In this document: positions 13,101 to 26,300 of the stretch, piece after piece
How the letters are laid out: every line of letters starts with the position of its first letter
How positions within the stretch are numbered: position 1 is the first letter of the stretch
NCBI RefSeq assembly: GCF_020740795.1
Contig: NC_067295.1
Span: 992,501 to 1,056,500 of the forward strand
Direction of reading: 5' to 3'
DNA from: Apus apus
Lineage: Eukaryota; Chordata; Aves; Apodiformes; Apodidae
Length of the DNA: 64,000 nucleotides
Made by a program: the position numbers and the translations under genes
The notes under the pieces: generated by a model
The model's input: the letters and a program-made list of their open reading frames with translations, nothing else
Told to the model about the DNA's origin: nothing
Databases searched by the model: none

Positions 13101-16100
13101 CACACTGGGCACATCCCTGTTTTCCTGCCAGGTGCCAGTAGATCCTGCCATCCAGAAGTGCAAGGACAGCTCCAGCACCAAGACCTGGAGCAGAAAGCAT
13201 CATGTTTGGGGTCCCCAGTGCCAGGGAGGGCCTGGGGCAGCAGGACATGCTTTCCTCTTAGAAACAGCTTGTGGGGGGACCTGGCTTTGCTGCTGAGAAC
13301 GGGCTGTTTGGGCTGAGTTGAGGTCAGCTGCTGGGAATGTAAACAGCTGGAGCTGCTGTAGTCTGGGCTGTGAAATCTCAGTCTGGGGTGGGCTGTGTTC
13401 CTGAGTCCCAGGGGGAAGCTGACAGTGGAGGGTCTGTGGGCTGGTGGCCAGCTGCCAGCACTGCCAAGCTTCATAAAGCCCTTGGGAACACTCCCTGCAA
13501 CCAAATCTTCCAATTCTTAATCAGGTCTTGATTCCAGAAGTATTTATTCATCACTTCATGCTACCAACAAGATAAGACACAAATAAGACCTAATAAGGGA
13601 TAAGGACAAAACTTCAAGTAGCAGTGAAAACTTTATTTTCTATAAATGTGCTTGTTCTGTCATCAGTCAGTGCACAGAATTAGCATCCCAGGAAGCTGCA
13701 AACTTGAGGTGCCAACTTTAAACTGGTAATACCTGTTACTCAGAAGGCAACAGAGATACCTTTGATGGTTTGTTCTTTTTCCCTGCCCAGTAAGGAGATG
13801 GAGAGGCTGTGCTGCCATCACAAGGTTGCATTTTCTGGCTCATGATTGTGGTCACTGAAACTCAGTATTATTTAGTGGCTCTTTCTTGGCTTCCTTACTC
13901 AAGGTGGAATGTGGGCCTGCAGGAAGGGTGAGGTTTTCCCTCTTGCATTTCCGAACCTGACATCATCATCAGTGGCTTTTCCAAGTCAGTGCTGTTCTGA
14001 GGACACTGTCCTGCTGCCACCAGTGACAGGGGAAGCAGCCCTGGCTTTGGAAGGGGCGATCTGGGTTTTCAAGCTGTGACTTCAAATCCCTGATAAACCA
14101 TTTAGGTGTATGAAGAGTGTTTGAGATTAATGTATGAGAATTGTTTTGTACTTCACATAATGATACATAGTCTGCGGGTAACCATATTAAACATGGGAAC
14201 AAACTTCTGCTAGCATGCAAATGAGCCATTTTTGCTTTTTATTCAAATGGGGATGATTTCCTAGGAAAAAGGAGGGGAAGGAGGAATCAAACTTGTCATG
14301 AATCTGAAGTGCTATGGAAGTTCTGTTATTTGATGGTTTTAAATTAATGTAGTTAAAGCCATTCAAAAGCATCTGCTAACTTCATAGTGCTGTAATGAAA
14401 GGTTCTGCTGAACACAAATATGGAATAATATTAGAAGGAGCAGTGTTTCCTCTAAAGATTGTTTCTGTAAAATGCATTTCATGATTTCCAATAGATGAGA
14501 GTGAATATACAACATCTTATAGTAGCATAATTATTGCTGTATGGGTGGGAAGAATGCAGTGAAGTCTTGTTCAGTCACTCTCCTTGTGACCATCAGCAGT
14601 TCTGTGGTTTTAATGATGTGTGCAGATCCAGTTTATAGTACTCCAAATGTTCTTGGAAGTTGCTTTGAATTATGCCACCTGAGGTGGCTGTTTTATTTCC
14701 TAAAGCTGCCAGTTGGGTGAAGGTTGTGTTCTCCTCTGGTGTGTCAGATCTGCTGCTGTGGGGCCTGGCTGGTGTCACGTCAGTGTCCCAGTGTGGTGGC
14801 ATCCGGGGTGAAGGAGCTGCTGAAATGCTGCAGTCTGGTCTTTCTGTTACACTGAGCCCAGTGAAGGGCTAGAGAGATACAGAGGAGTCAACACAAGCTT
14901 CAGATGTGTGATGTAGGTACCACTTGCATTTTCTCTTATGCAGATCTGTAGGCAAAAGAAGGAAACAGACCTGGGTGTAGGTGCAGGCTGGCTGGGCAGC
15001 TGCTGGAGCTCTAGGAAGCTGCTGTTAATTTAACACTCTTGTTAAATGCCGTTTGCTTTAATTAGCAAATCTTGTCATGGTTGGAAATGCAAGTAGCTAG
15101 TCTTAACTATCAAAATCCAATCATTCCCAGTAGGCTGTTTGATTTGTAAACAGCTGCATCTGTTTAAAGAAGTGTTTTTGCAGAAGACGTGTTGAGTATT
15201 GAGTGAGCCTATGGCAGGTAAAGATGAGCTGCTCCTTCTTCCTTCTCAGTCTGTGTGCAGAGTACTGCCTCCGTCGGGGGGGCTTTTACCCAACAGGTTT
15301 TGAGTTGGTGCCTTTTTGGATGGGCCGTTGGCTGGGAGGTGTCAGGGGAAGCACGAAGCTGAAGCCAGATGCCGTTTGGCAGCGCCATGCACGCTCTGTG
15401 CCGTTGCACCTTCGTCAAGGTGGGTAAAAAGTAACTTTGTGAAAGCTGCTAGTGAAAAGCATCCGTTCACCTGTGGAAAACAAAAGAAGAAAATGGTGTT
15501 GGAAAACAAAAGCCATGTTTGCCATGGTAAACACAGCCCCTTCTTCACAGAGGCATGTACAGCACCCAGTGCAGTTGTAGAAACGGAGGTGGCTCATCTC
15601 TTACACAGTCTGTTGAAGGACAGAAAACTCTGGCTGCCTGAGAATTCTGTGTGAAACCATTATCATGCGCAGCACAATGTTCCAACAAATATTTACTAGC
15701 TCTGTATGCTCCTATCAAATCAGTTAGCTGATGTATGTAGTAGTCGCCACTTAAGATTAGATTAAAATCTGTTTAAGAAGGTGCAACTAGAACTGGAGTA
15801 TTCTTAAACTGTAGATCTTTCATGTAACTTCCAATGGGATTTTGCAAGACCAAAAAAAAAACCTCCACCAAAATAAAAAAAAACAAATAATTGCTCTCTA
15901 AGAGGATACAATTTTGATCAGACACAGTATTTCTATTTGTGTGGAAGAAGAGCTTATCAATCTTACGTGTTTTCCTAAACAAACCAGTAGTACAGTGCCT
16001 GCAGTTTATGTTGCTAGCAAAGTATTTAAGTGGCTTTTGTCTTAGTCTTGTCGAGGTTTTGAGCATTACTGTATTCTGGTATTTAATTATTAAACACCTT

Positions 16101-17312
16101 ATGGTTCACAAATAGTTCAAACAGATAATGTGTCTTGAAATTGAAGTCAAATGCCTCAAAAAAACTGAACAAAACATCAAAATTTCAAGTGAATTAACCT
16201 TGCTTTTGGAGGCAATTTGCCTGTGCAGCTGATGAAGCCTGATCAAGAAAATGAACTTTCTGTGCACGATGAGTCTTGCAGCAGGTTATTCAACAGATTG
16301 CGGGATCAGAAGGAAGTCTGTATAGTAGGTGAGGAACTGGGACAGCAGCAGGGGAAACTCTGGACAGGACAATAGAGCACTGGAAGACCTCCAAGTCCTC
16401 TACAGTGTAGTAGCAGTGAACAGCCAAGTGGGAGAGATCATGGGTGAACAAAGTTTATCTTGCTCTGTTTTATAGATCTAGCAAAGGTAGAATAAAGCTG
16501 CGTTATAGCAAATGAGTCAACACCAAATAAATCTGTGTCAACATTAAACCATTCAAAGTTTATGTGTAAACTGGCTTTGGAAAAAGGTCTGGAATTGTGT
16601 ATGTAAAGGTTTGAGTATGTTTGTAACAACTGTTTATATTCTGTCTGGAAGCGTGTGTAGGGATTCGGATAGATTTGGATGGAGGGCAGACCTTTGGGAG
16701 TGTTGGTGTCTGGTCTTTTAAAGTAATGAATCTTTTCTGGTTTAGTATTAGGGAAGTCAGCATCAGGAGGTAATGGGAGATTTCTGCTGAGCGTTGTGTG
16801 CATCTGAGATTGAGGGAAGGTGTCACCATTTCTACCGAGTGCTGATTGGTAAAGCTCTGCAGTGCCAGAAGATATAGAAGGGAAATTGCTGTCCTACTTT
16901 TCTCAGGCTTTACATTCCCTGACATTAAGGTGCATCGATAACATTACTGGGTTAACAGCAGGGAGGGAAATCCAAGTTGCTTCAGTGCACCTTTGCATTT
17001 GAGTGAAGTTAATCAGGATTCCAGTGTGCTTTGTTTTAAACCTGGGCACTGTGAAATACTGCTGGGGCAGTGGATTCGCGCTGTGGACTGGGAATTCCGG
17101 GAATGTCAGGCTTTCCTGAGCACCCTGTGCTGGGCAAGCCATCCCTGTGCACTGCGGGGCCGGGAGCCAGGGCTGTGTCTGACATCCTGGGGGTGGTGCA
17201 GCAGTGGTCCTAGCGGGATTACGCCTTGGAACGGGGTTGTTGAAAGCCCTGCGGCAATCTTTGTCCCTGAGCATGCTCATTGGTCTGACGATCCTCTTTT
17301 TTCCTCCCTTAG

Positions 17313-17352
17313 GGCTGAGAAAACCGAGGTACTCAGTGAAGACCTGTTGCAG
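17313..17352 (+). CDS. ARHGAP17: ARHGAP17 exon 2 (BAR start)
   Basis: Acceptor CCCTTAG and donor CAG|GTATTG enclose 40 nt: one base completing an Arg codon, then AEKTEVLSEDLLQ (about residues 19-31). This is the first ARHGAP17 exon seen in the window and lies in the amphipathic start of the BAR domain. Confidence 0.93.
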
Positions 17353-20300
17353 GTATTGTAACACAGTTAATGTGTATTTGGTTTTTAATGCTCTTTATGA
17401 AGCTTATGAGCCTTCCGAGGTTTGTGGAGAAAAAAAAATACGGCAAATGACAGGGTTGAAAACAGGAGTCTTGGGCTGACTTCCCAGCACATGAAGAAAC
17501 TATGATACAATTGAGTTGAAAAATTTAGGTACTTCTGTTTCTGAACCTCATCATGTGGCTTGACAAAGTGAAGGAGGAAGCATTTTTACATTTAATTAGA
17601 TGAACTAGCTTATGAACCATTAGTGCTAATGACTTGACAGGCTGTCTGGTAGGGTGCAAGGAGCTGGGAAGAAGCTGTGATGATGCACAGCTGGTTTCCA
17701 TCTTCATTTCTGGTTCTCTTCAAGGGGTCAACCTGGGCCTTAGGAGAAGTGGCAGAAAATATGCCAACAGCTTGCTATTAAATACTGTCCTGTTTTCTCT
17801 AAGTGTGGAGTTGCTCTAAATAAATGTGCAAGTGCTTCTTGAGTAGCTTGCAATATTTTTTCTCAAGTTTGTCACACTGACATTGATTTGTTTGTGAGCT
17901 TGTCATCTTTTTAGCAGTGCCCCATCTCACCAGACATCACTTTCTGGTGGAGTTTTAGCTGCAACTGTTAGATTGACAAGGTTGACTGATCACATGAAAC
18001 AGATTTGATTACACATTTGTTCTACGTATTTGATTGTTTGCTTTTTTTTCCCTCTGGTTACTTTGTTGAAAGACTTTAAAAAAAAAGAGCAGAACCTAAA
18101 TTGGCCAGGAAGGCAGGGGGCTGCTCTGGGACCTCAGTGCAATGGTTACTTGGCACTGGTTACAGAGCCTCCTAGTATGCTTAGGTTCAGGACCTGTATT
18201 CGGAGACGTGGAGGCCAAAGAAATGAGGCAAGTGCTTTTATTTCAAATCTCTCCATCTGTTCAGATTGAAGTGGAAGATGGGAGCATGCATCAGCCTTGA
18301 ATTCAGCACAAATACATGAAATAATGAGTAATGGTGAGATGAACCGACCTGAGACGTGTTACTCTGCTTTGCAGGGGACTCCTTGATCTGAACAGTGAAC
18401 ACAGGAGCAGTTTGACAATAGTGTTTTTAATTTCTGAAGATAAGTGTATAATTAAGTGGCATAAAGGATGTTAAAACACCTTGATACCCTTCAAGGGCCC
18501 ATCTGTTTTCTTGGTTAGCTGCAGAATAGTAACAAGCAGTGAAAGCCAAAAGAATTGCTGCTTGTTGCCAAAAAAATTTTGCAAGCAAGGCTTTCCCAGG
18601 CATAGAGCAGACTGGCTACACCCAAGTGGAAGAATTTACTCACTTGTTTGTTTGCTCTTGGGGGCTTGTGCAGGGGGGGAGGCTCTTATCTAACTAAAGA
18701 GCTGAAAAGCAGTCATGGCAGTGTTCACTTTACAAACATGTTCCACAGTGTTCTTTTTTTATATTTAGCTCAAGCTTTGACATAGGATGGTCATAGCTTT
18801 ATTATGTTTTCTGAAGTGCAAGACTCCATTTCAAGTATCTGTTAAATGTGTTCCTGTCTGAAGACAGGCAATATAATTCAGTGCTGTAAAGGCTTATACA
18901 ATAGACCTACTTTCTGGTGTGCCCTTGTAGCATATAGTAAAGCAATTGTGTGATGTTTTGTACATTGAAGTTGCCCTGTGGGTACAGACAGCATGGCCTG
19001 TAGGTCACATTTTCAGTTCAAAGGTGGCTTAATAGAGATTAATGGCCTTCATGGTTTTCCTGACATTTTTGAACTAAAAAGCAGATCAGAGAGGAGAGTG
19101 TATTATCTGCAAGTTTTGGGGTCATGATCCTTCTATCAGTTTTCAGCCCTTTGGGTTTGGCATTCAGGACTGCCTGGAAAGTGGCTGTTGGGAATATATG
19201 GGCTCTAGAGTTTTTGTAAGGAACTTCAGCCTCTGTGCATGGCTGCCAGGGGCTGTGTTAGTCTGCTGGCATCTGCAAGATGGTTCAGTTACAGGGTGTC
19301 ACCATATTTCAGGTGTGGGGAAAAAAACCTGCTCAATATTTTAAGAAGTCTTAACTATGTGACCTTGCAAACAGAAATGTTTTCACAGGTAGTGAGTGGA
19401 TGGTTGAGAATGTGTTGGTGTTATGAATTTTTAAGATAGCACAACAGAAATTAATAGCCTGAGCTGCAGCACTAGGCAACAAACAATAGCTTCTTGTTCA
19501 TACATCTTCATGTGGGCTTTTTTGAAGTGGACTTTATTTTGAGCTGCTTGATCCATGCTCTGTAAGTAACAGGCAATGCCTTGTGCTTGCAGAGCAGTCC
19601 TAGGGCAGATGCTCTGCACCTTACCCTGCTGTAATAGATTTTTTTCTAAGCTTTTTGAGCACTTCAACTTGGATTCATCTTGTGGCTGTCAAGAGCTTTT
19701 AGTTCCTTTAGTGGCTCATGTAGCCAGTGAAATTCTGTTCTTCTTACATTGGTCCTTCAAGTCACAACTGGTTGTTTTCCACCTGCCCCTCAGGACTGGC
19801 CGAGGCTGCTGCTTGGCAGCACAGCAGCCCCAAGTCCCGGCTTTGGGTGCTCCTCCAAACTGCAGCTTAGCAGAACTGCTGCTCTCCTCTTCCAAAAGGA
19901 GCCAGGGAGCCCAGTCCTGCACTTGCTGGTGAGTTCAGGAGGGGGCTTCCAGGCCCAGCAGCAGTGATTCTGTGCTGGTCCTCACCGCCTGCTCACCTCT
20001 CTGGGCCTCCCTCCACTGGCATCTCCTTCCAGCCCATACCCTTGAGGGCTCCTGTTGGATATGCTGATCCGTCCCTTTAGTAACTGCAGTGTTTACTAGC
20101 TGCCTTCCTTGGGACCTAATTACATCCTTCAAGTTGTAACCACTTCAGGGAGATATATTTCCCATCATAGTAGTGCCAAATAAACCTGTTGGGAGGAAAA
20201 AACTTGTCATTCTTACCTGGATCTACAGCATCCTAATTGAGAATTGATGGCATTTCATGTCTATTAGAACACAGCAGCTGCCTTCTCTGGGACAACTGCC

Positions 20301-23300
20301 AGTGTAAATCCTGCTTTAAACCCAGGTACAGTGTCCTTAAGAGGAGCTAACGTGGGGCATGATAACTTGGCACTAAAATTATTACTCTCTCAGCTAATCG
20401 GTATTTAAGTTTGATAGGAAAGCTGGGGAGAATTATTGCCTGCCTGAAAATGTAATAGGAGTGATTTTAGAGCTGTATAAAAAACTGGAGTCTGTTCAGA
20501 TTATTTCTGCAGATGAAATCTACTTTTTTGTTTTCCCCTTGCCTTTTAAATAAAAGCCATTCCAAGGGGCCTCCTTTTATTCTTGGTGAGTCATCAAAAT
20601 GCAGATAAACCACATTCTTTTGCTGCTGTGCATAGAGAGCTCAGTGCCATAAGCAGTTCTGTCCCAGTGCTCATCACTTTGTTTGCTTTTGCTGTTCTTT
20701 GAAATAAAATAGCCAAATTCCTTCCTTAAAATCCCTTTAAAAATGTTGTTAATGTGTATCTCTCTCAGATTCACAGTCTATGTATTAAGCCATGTTTGAA
20801 GCATACTGTGATAAACAGAACTTGTTTGTGCATTGGCACTTTTTTTTTTAATTCCACATCCCTTTTTAATCCCATTAATTTATCCCTGAAAATACTTACT
20901 TGCTTAGCATGTAGGGACTTTGTCCTTGTCTGTAATGGCCAGAGGAGGAAAGCAAATCAAAAGCCTTGCAGTGCAGGGCTCTGGTACAGTGTAAAGGAGC
21001 AGGCAGGTGTGTCTTCAGCCTTCTTCTGTGCAAGGTCACAATGAAAATATAAGAGAGTATTCTCCCTAAGTCAGCATCTTAGATACCTGCATGTGCCATT
21101 CATCTCAGATGGCAACTATTAACCTGATTCTCTGTGGTGAGACAAAAAGTAGGAGCAAGGTTTTTCTCCCTCTTCCACTCTCCCATCTTGTGAGCATTGC
21201 AGACTGACTGAACTGCTGTGCCACTGAGGAAAAAAAAAAAGCAGTTTAAAGCTCTTTCCAAGTGTTTTTGCTGCCAGGCACTTCTGCTGAGGATCTGAAC
21301 TTCTTCTAAGCTGTAGAGCTTGAGAAACATGCAACCCAGAGCTAAGTGTGGTACAGGAGGAAGATTTTTCTGCTGAGGCCAGGAAAATAACTTCTGGTTT
21401 TTGTTGTGTTTTCTCTTCCTCCTCTCTCCCCCTCCTGCCCCACAGATCGAGAGGCGTCTGGACACTGTGAGATCAGTTTGCCACATTGCACAGAAGCGGT
21501 TAACTGCCTGTTTTCAGGGCCAGTATGGTACAGATCCTGAGAAGAGACATGTGAGTACAATAGCCCTTTGGCTGCTCTTCTGAGACTGGTCTGAATACAG
21601 TCTGGGCTTCAAAACACTGGTCAGGTGCTAAGCCTCAAATTAGCAAGAGAAGAAAAACTCTACAATCATCTCACGTTGACATGGTTTGGTAAAAGGCTAC
21701 CAGTGATGTGACCTTGGAGCACCTCAGTAGTGTCAGGACACTGGCCTGTTTCTGCTCTGTGCTGAGTGCTCTCAGCTTTCATGGCACCTAAAGAGAAAAT
21801 ATCCTGCAGCTCTGATCAAGCTCCTTACATTTAGAATTACCCTTGTGCTTTGATATCTCCACTTAACTGGAAATGTTTTTCTGTACACCTTTGATTTCTG
21901 CCCCTCTTCAGCAAAGCTACACGTAGGTTTTCTCCAAGTGTTAGAACCAGAAATAACTAACATTTAAGTTTTCTCCTTTTATTGAATAAGAGACCTCCTG
22001 AAAATGGGCACACAGAACAAACCTCTGCAGAGGGACAGATGACAGGCTTGCTGCTTAGATCTCAATTTGAAGCTGTTTTCTTGTCTTTGACAGTAGCTGA
22101 GACACATTTTGGGCTAGTCACTCCAACTAAGACTTAGAAGAAAGTGGTTTTCGAAGAGTCTGAGAGCAGAAGCCCTGAGGCTTCAAACTTTTTGTGACTT
22201 GGCATTTTCTTAAAGTCAAAGAATGAGCTGCCTGAGTGGATAACAGAAACCATATGGAAGAAGAGAAAAATCTTAGAGGGGATGTACTGGGAAAGCTGGA
22301 GAGATGGAATAGCACTAAGCACTGTTCTTTCTGTTCCATAGAAAAAACTTCCTCTAACAGCTCTTGCTCAAAATATGCAAGAAGGATCTGTCCAGCTGAG
22401 TGATGAAACTCTGCTGGGGTAAGTATTTGGCTTTGTAAGTTGTAGTCTGTAATTTTCTTGCCTGCAGGGCTCTAATTAGAGACTTTGGGTACACAAAGGC
22501 TGTTTTCAATCTAATGAAACTAATATTTCTAGATTCCTTCTCTAATCCAAAGGGAGAAAAAGTGAGCAAGCATTTATTTTTGAGTGATCCTGGGGGCAAA
22601 TCTTAGGCTTGCTCTGAATTGCATTCCAGAGGATTCTGATTCTTTGCTTTAAAGCTTTTGAAACTGCTCTTCTTGTGAACGGGTAAAATTGCTATCTCCA
22701 TTTAAAATTTAGTGTATATGCTGCATTCTGCAGTTTTGCATTAATGACTTAAAATCATGCCAATCCCATTAGTGACTTCTAGCTTCAAATAATGCCAGTT
22801 TCCTTACCTTGGCAAAGTGCATGTTTGCAACTTACAGGAAAGTGCCTGAAAAAAATGAGCATTTTTTCTTAAAGCACTGAAGTTCGTCAAGAATTCCTAA
22901 AGCAAACATATTTCCTCCTTGCTGAATTCTAATGGAGACTCTGTAGAATGACTTTAAAAACCTTTCTGTGCATTTTTGTGAGCTGTTGCAGGAGATTTAA
23001 ACATGGACAAAAATCTTAAAGAATAGGGTTTTTTTCCTTAGAATAAGCTTAAAACAAAGGTCAGATGGTGGGTTTGGAACCTGAGGGTTCTGCATATGTG
23101 GTTGCTCAGCGTTGTGGTGTTAAGAGTTTTGCACATTAAGGGGGCTTAGGAGAAAATTAAATGCTGCATTGAGTAATTTTCCTTCATCAGGTAGAAGGAT
23201 GGGCCTTGAAATAATCAGTCTTATCTGCCCTTAGGGCCAGTATAATCACCTAGATGACTGAAAACCTCCAAAAAATTGTTGTGATGGCTAAGGAATTTTG

Positions 23301-26300
23301 GATGGCACAGGTTTAGTAACACTCCTTGCCTATCCCAAGTTTGCCAATGACGACACAGAGCATCTTGGGCATATTGCCATGCAGTAATGCCTTGCTTTGT
23401 ACAACGAGCACAAATCTTTCCAGAAGGGTAGCAGACCACACGAGTGTTTTGTTTTGGATCTTTCTTCTGTAGTCAGTAGTAGCTCACATTACAACTTCTT
23501 GTAATTCTGAAAGGAAAATGCTGGACACATGTGGTGATGCAGAGAATAAACTGGCCCTGGAGCTCTCTCAGCATGAAGTGCAGATAGAAAGAGAAGTTTT
23601 GGATCCCCTGGCTCTGCTAACAGAGGTAAGTCCCTTCAGCCTGACTGAAGAAATAAATCTCAACTTATGTATAAACTGAGTGAAATGGGTTTAACTACTA
23701 ACAATTTTAAAAGTTAGCTAATAACACTGTTCTAAGGAGTTACACTTTTGTGATGGAAAGTGGCTATGAAATCTACAAAGTGTAGTTTCTTACACTAAAC
23801 AATTTAAAAATAAATATAAGCCTTGAATTCTTCTTTTAGACAGAGATCCCAAACATTCAGAAGCAGAGGAAGCAGCTGGCAAAGCTGGTGTTGGACTGGG
23901 ATTCTGCAAGAGGAAGGTAAGAAATAATTGTAATTACTAGGTCCTTTTCTATTAATATGAACTTCTTGTTGGCATCCCTGGCATCAGATCTGATCCTGGC
24001 ACTTCTGAAATGCTGCTATATGCACGTTAATACTTTGCTGAAAAGAGACAAACTTATATTTCAGTTATTCTGAAAAGGACTCAAATACTAGATCTAAACA
24101 GAATCCAGATTTTGGAGCTCTCACGTGCCTATATATAATTGGACAAATACTTGCTTTCTCCGAGGGACTGAACCCTTCCTTCCACAGGTATAACCAAGCC
24201 CACAAGACTTCAGGAACAAATTTTCAAGTGCATCCTTCAAAAATAGAGTCCCTTAAGGAAGAGATGGATGAAGCTGGAAATAAAGTAGAACAATGCAAGG
24301 TACGAGAAGATGAGTCTCTGACCTTTACCTGCCCCTCATTAGCACCAATGCAAGCAGGATATGGCTGCTTCTGGAAGCCTTGTGCATGAAGTCTGGTTCC
24401 TGCAGCCACAAATGATGTGGCTGTTAACAAACTCTGTATCTTAAAGGTATTTTAATGCCAGCTGATTGGTCTGAATTGCTTGACTTTAAGAGGGAACTTT
24501 TTTTTTCAGATGGGTATTTTGTTATTTTCTGTTTCATTCTGAGACACTTACAGGAAGGAGCTGTGTCTTAGCCTGGACTGGCTTGCTCAGGGTAACACTG
24601 AGTAGCAGTGTGAGCTGCTGAGATGAAATACAGGCTGCTGAAAGAAGGAACGTTTTGACTGTGGCAGCTCTGAGCACTTCACGTTCAGTTTCATTTCTCA
24701 GTCCTCCAATGCTACATTATTACACAGCTGAGCACCAAAACCTTTTAGTAGTGCTTGTCAGTGTGTGCAGGGGTTGGCTGTAAATAACATATTGCCTTAC
24801 AATCCAGTTGCTCACTGCAGTGGGCAGCTGCTTTGCTGCACAAAGCAAAGTGAGGCATTTTTAATGAATTTTGCTTAAAAGAGTACATGGAGCAGAGTAG
24901 GTGGGTTACTGGCTTCCTCTGCTGCCGGAGTTGATAGTTCAAACATAGTGCAGGAAAATAAACATACGTACTTCTGTCCTTGTGTGTAAGTTGAAATGAC
25001 CCTGTAAATTTGATGCACTGTTTTGCATTCTTTGCTTTTCCAAAGGATCAGCTGGCAGCAGACATGTACAGCTTTGTGTCCAGAGAAGGGGAGTACGCCA
25101 AGTACTTTGTCACGGTGAGCGTGTGTTCAGTGTGTCTGATTGCAGCATGTACGTGCATAGACCCTCAGTTCTCAGATGTGACATTTTGTGTGCTAAACCT
25201 TCTAGTCTTGTTTTATGTGCTCATCAGAAGCTAATGCTCTTTTTGTTTTTAAAATGTGGCTTCTGTTCTCAGTTATTAGAAGCACAAGCAGATTACCATA
25301 GAAAAGCATTAGCAGTCATAGAAAAGGTCCTACCTGAAATTCAAGCCCATCAAGGTAAAGTAACCTGTGCTCTGGCTGATGCTTCTCCTTGCCTGTGCCA
25401 CCTATGCACAATATTCTCCTCCTTTATCTTGATTCTCTTGCATGCAGACTTATTTAATAAGGCCATTTGATCTACTTAACAATTTTACATTCCCAAGCAT
25501 AATTCCATCTTTGTGTTCTCTGGAGTTCTCCAGCCATATTTTAACACACTAATAAAATACTAAGGCTCTGCCTGATACCCAAGAGGGAAAAGGAAAGGAT
25601 TTTTCTATTTGCTTGCACTTCTTCCTTGATATCACATGACCTTTTGCTAATTCATACCTGGCTTTTTAGGCCAACAAAAGTTTCTTTGTGACTTAGGAAC
25701 TTTTTAGGGTCCTTGCTTCTTGAGTTATTACCAGGTGATTATCAGAAAACTCCCCTGATTCTGAGGAGCTTGACTTCTCTTCCTTCTTCTGTGCAGTCCT
25801 TCTTCCCATTGTGCACACTGCTCCACAGCTGGCTGCTGGAGGGCTCCCATTGTTGTGTGGGATTCCAGCAGTTGGGAAGCAGGTCATACAGCTGCATTTC
25901 TTCCCTGCTCTACTAAGCTTTCCATTCTCAGTGGGAGTTGAGGTCTATTGTTCATCTGGTATGAAGGTGTCCCGTGGGTTGTTGAAATGCTGTCCTCAGT
26001 CCTGGCTGCTCTGTCTCTGCTGATGGCTTTGGACAAGAGGCAGGCTGAACAGGCTGAGAAACACAGAATCTGAGGTGAGCAACACTCAGATTAGTTGTGG
26101 ATCGTACACAAGTTGTAAAATATGAACCGTTCAACTAAATACATCAAGAAAGAGGAGCATCTTGCTGAAAGATGACACAGTGTGCTGGGTGGGGCTGAAT
26201 GGAGGAGAGGCAATGCAAGCCAGTTGTCTGACACAGCCCCCAAGCTGTGTGGAAGGGGCTGTTCATGGATATGACTGCTTGAAATTTGTTGGTTTTGCTC

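Larger units (their letters stand above)
1..17312 (+). other. ARHGAP17: ARHGAP17 intron 1 (3' part), no gene recognised
   Basis: No coding exon, CpG island or ARHGAP17 exon 1 is seen, so the promoter and first exon (beginning MKKQFN in the family) should lie upstream of the window. All open frames are short and match nothing I recognise. Simple repeats present: T22 at 1065, C16 at 8496 and GTTT units at 10141. Confidence 0.75.

Noticed and set aside
16438-16925. Two overlapping 121-codon minus-strand frames
   Set aside because: AT-rich intron 1 sequence, no domain; overlapping frames of equal length look like chance.
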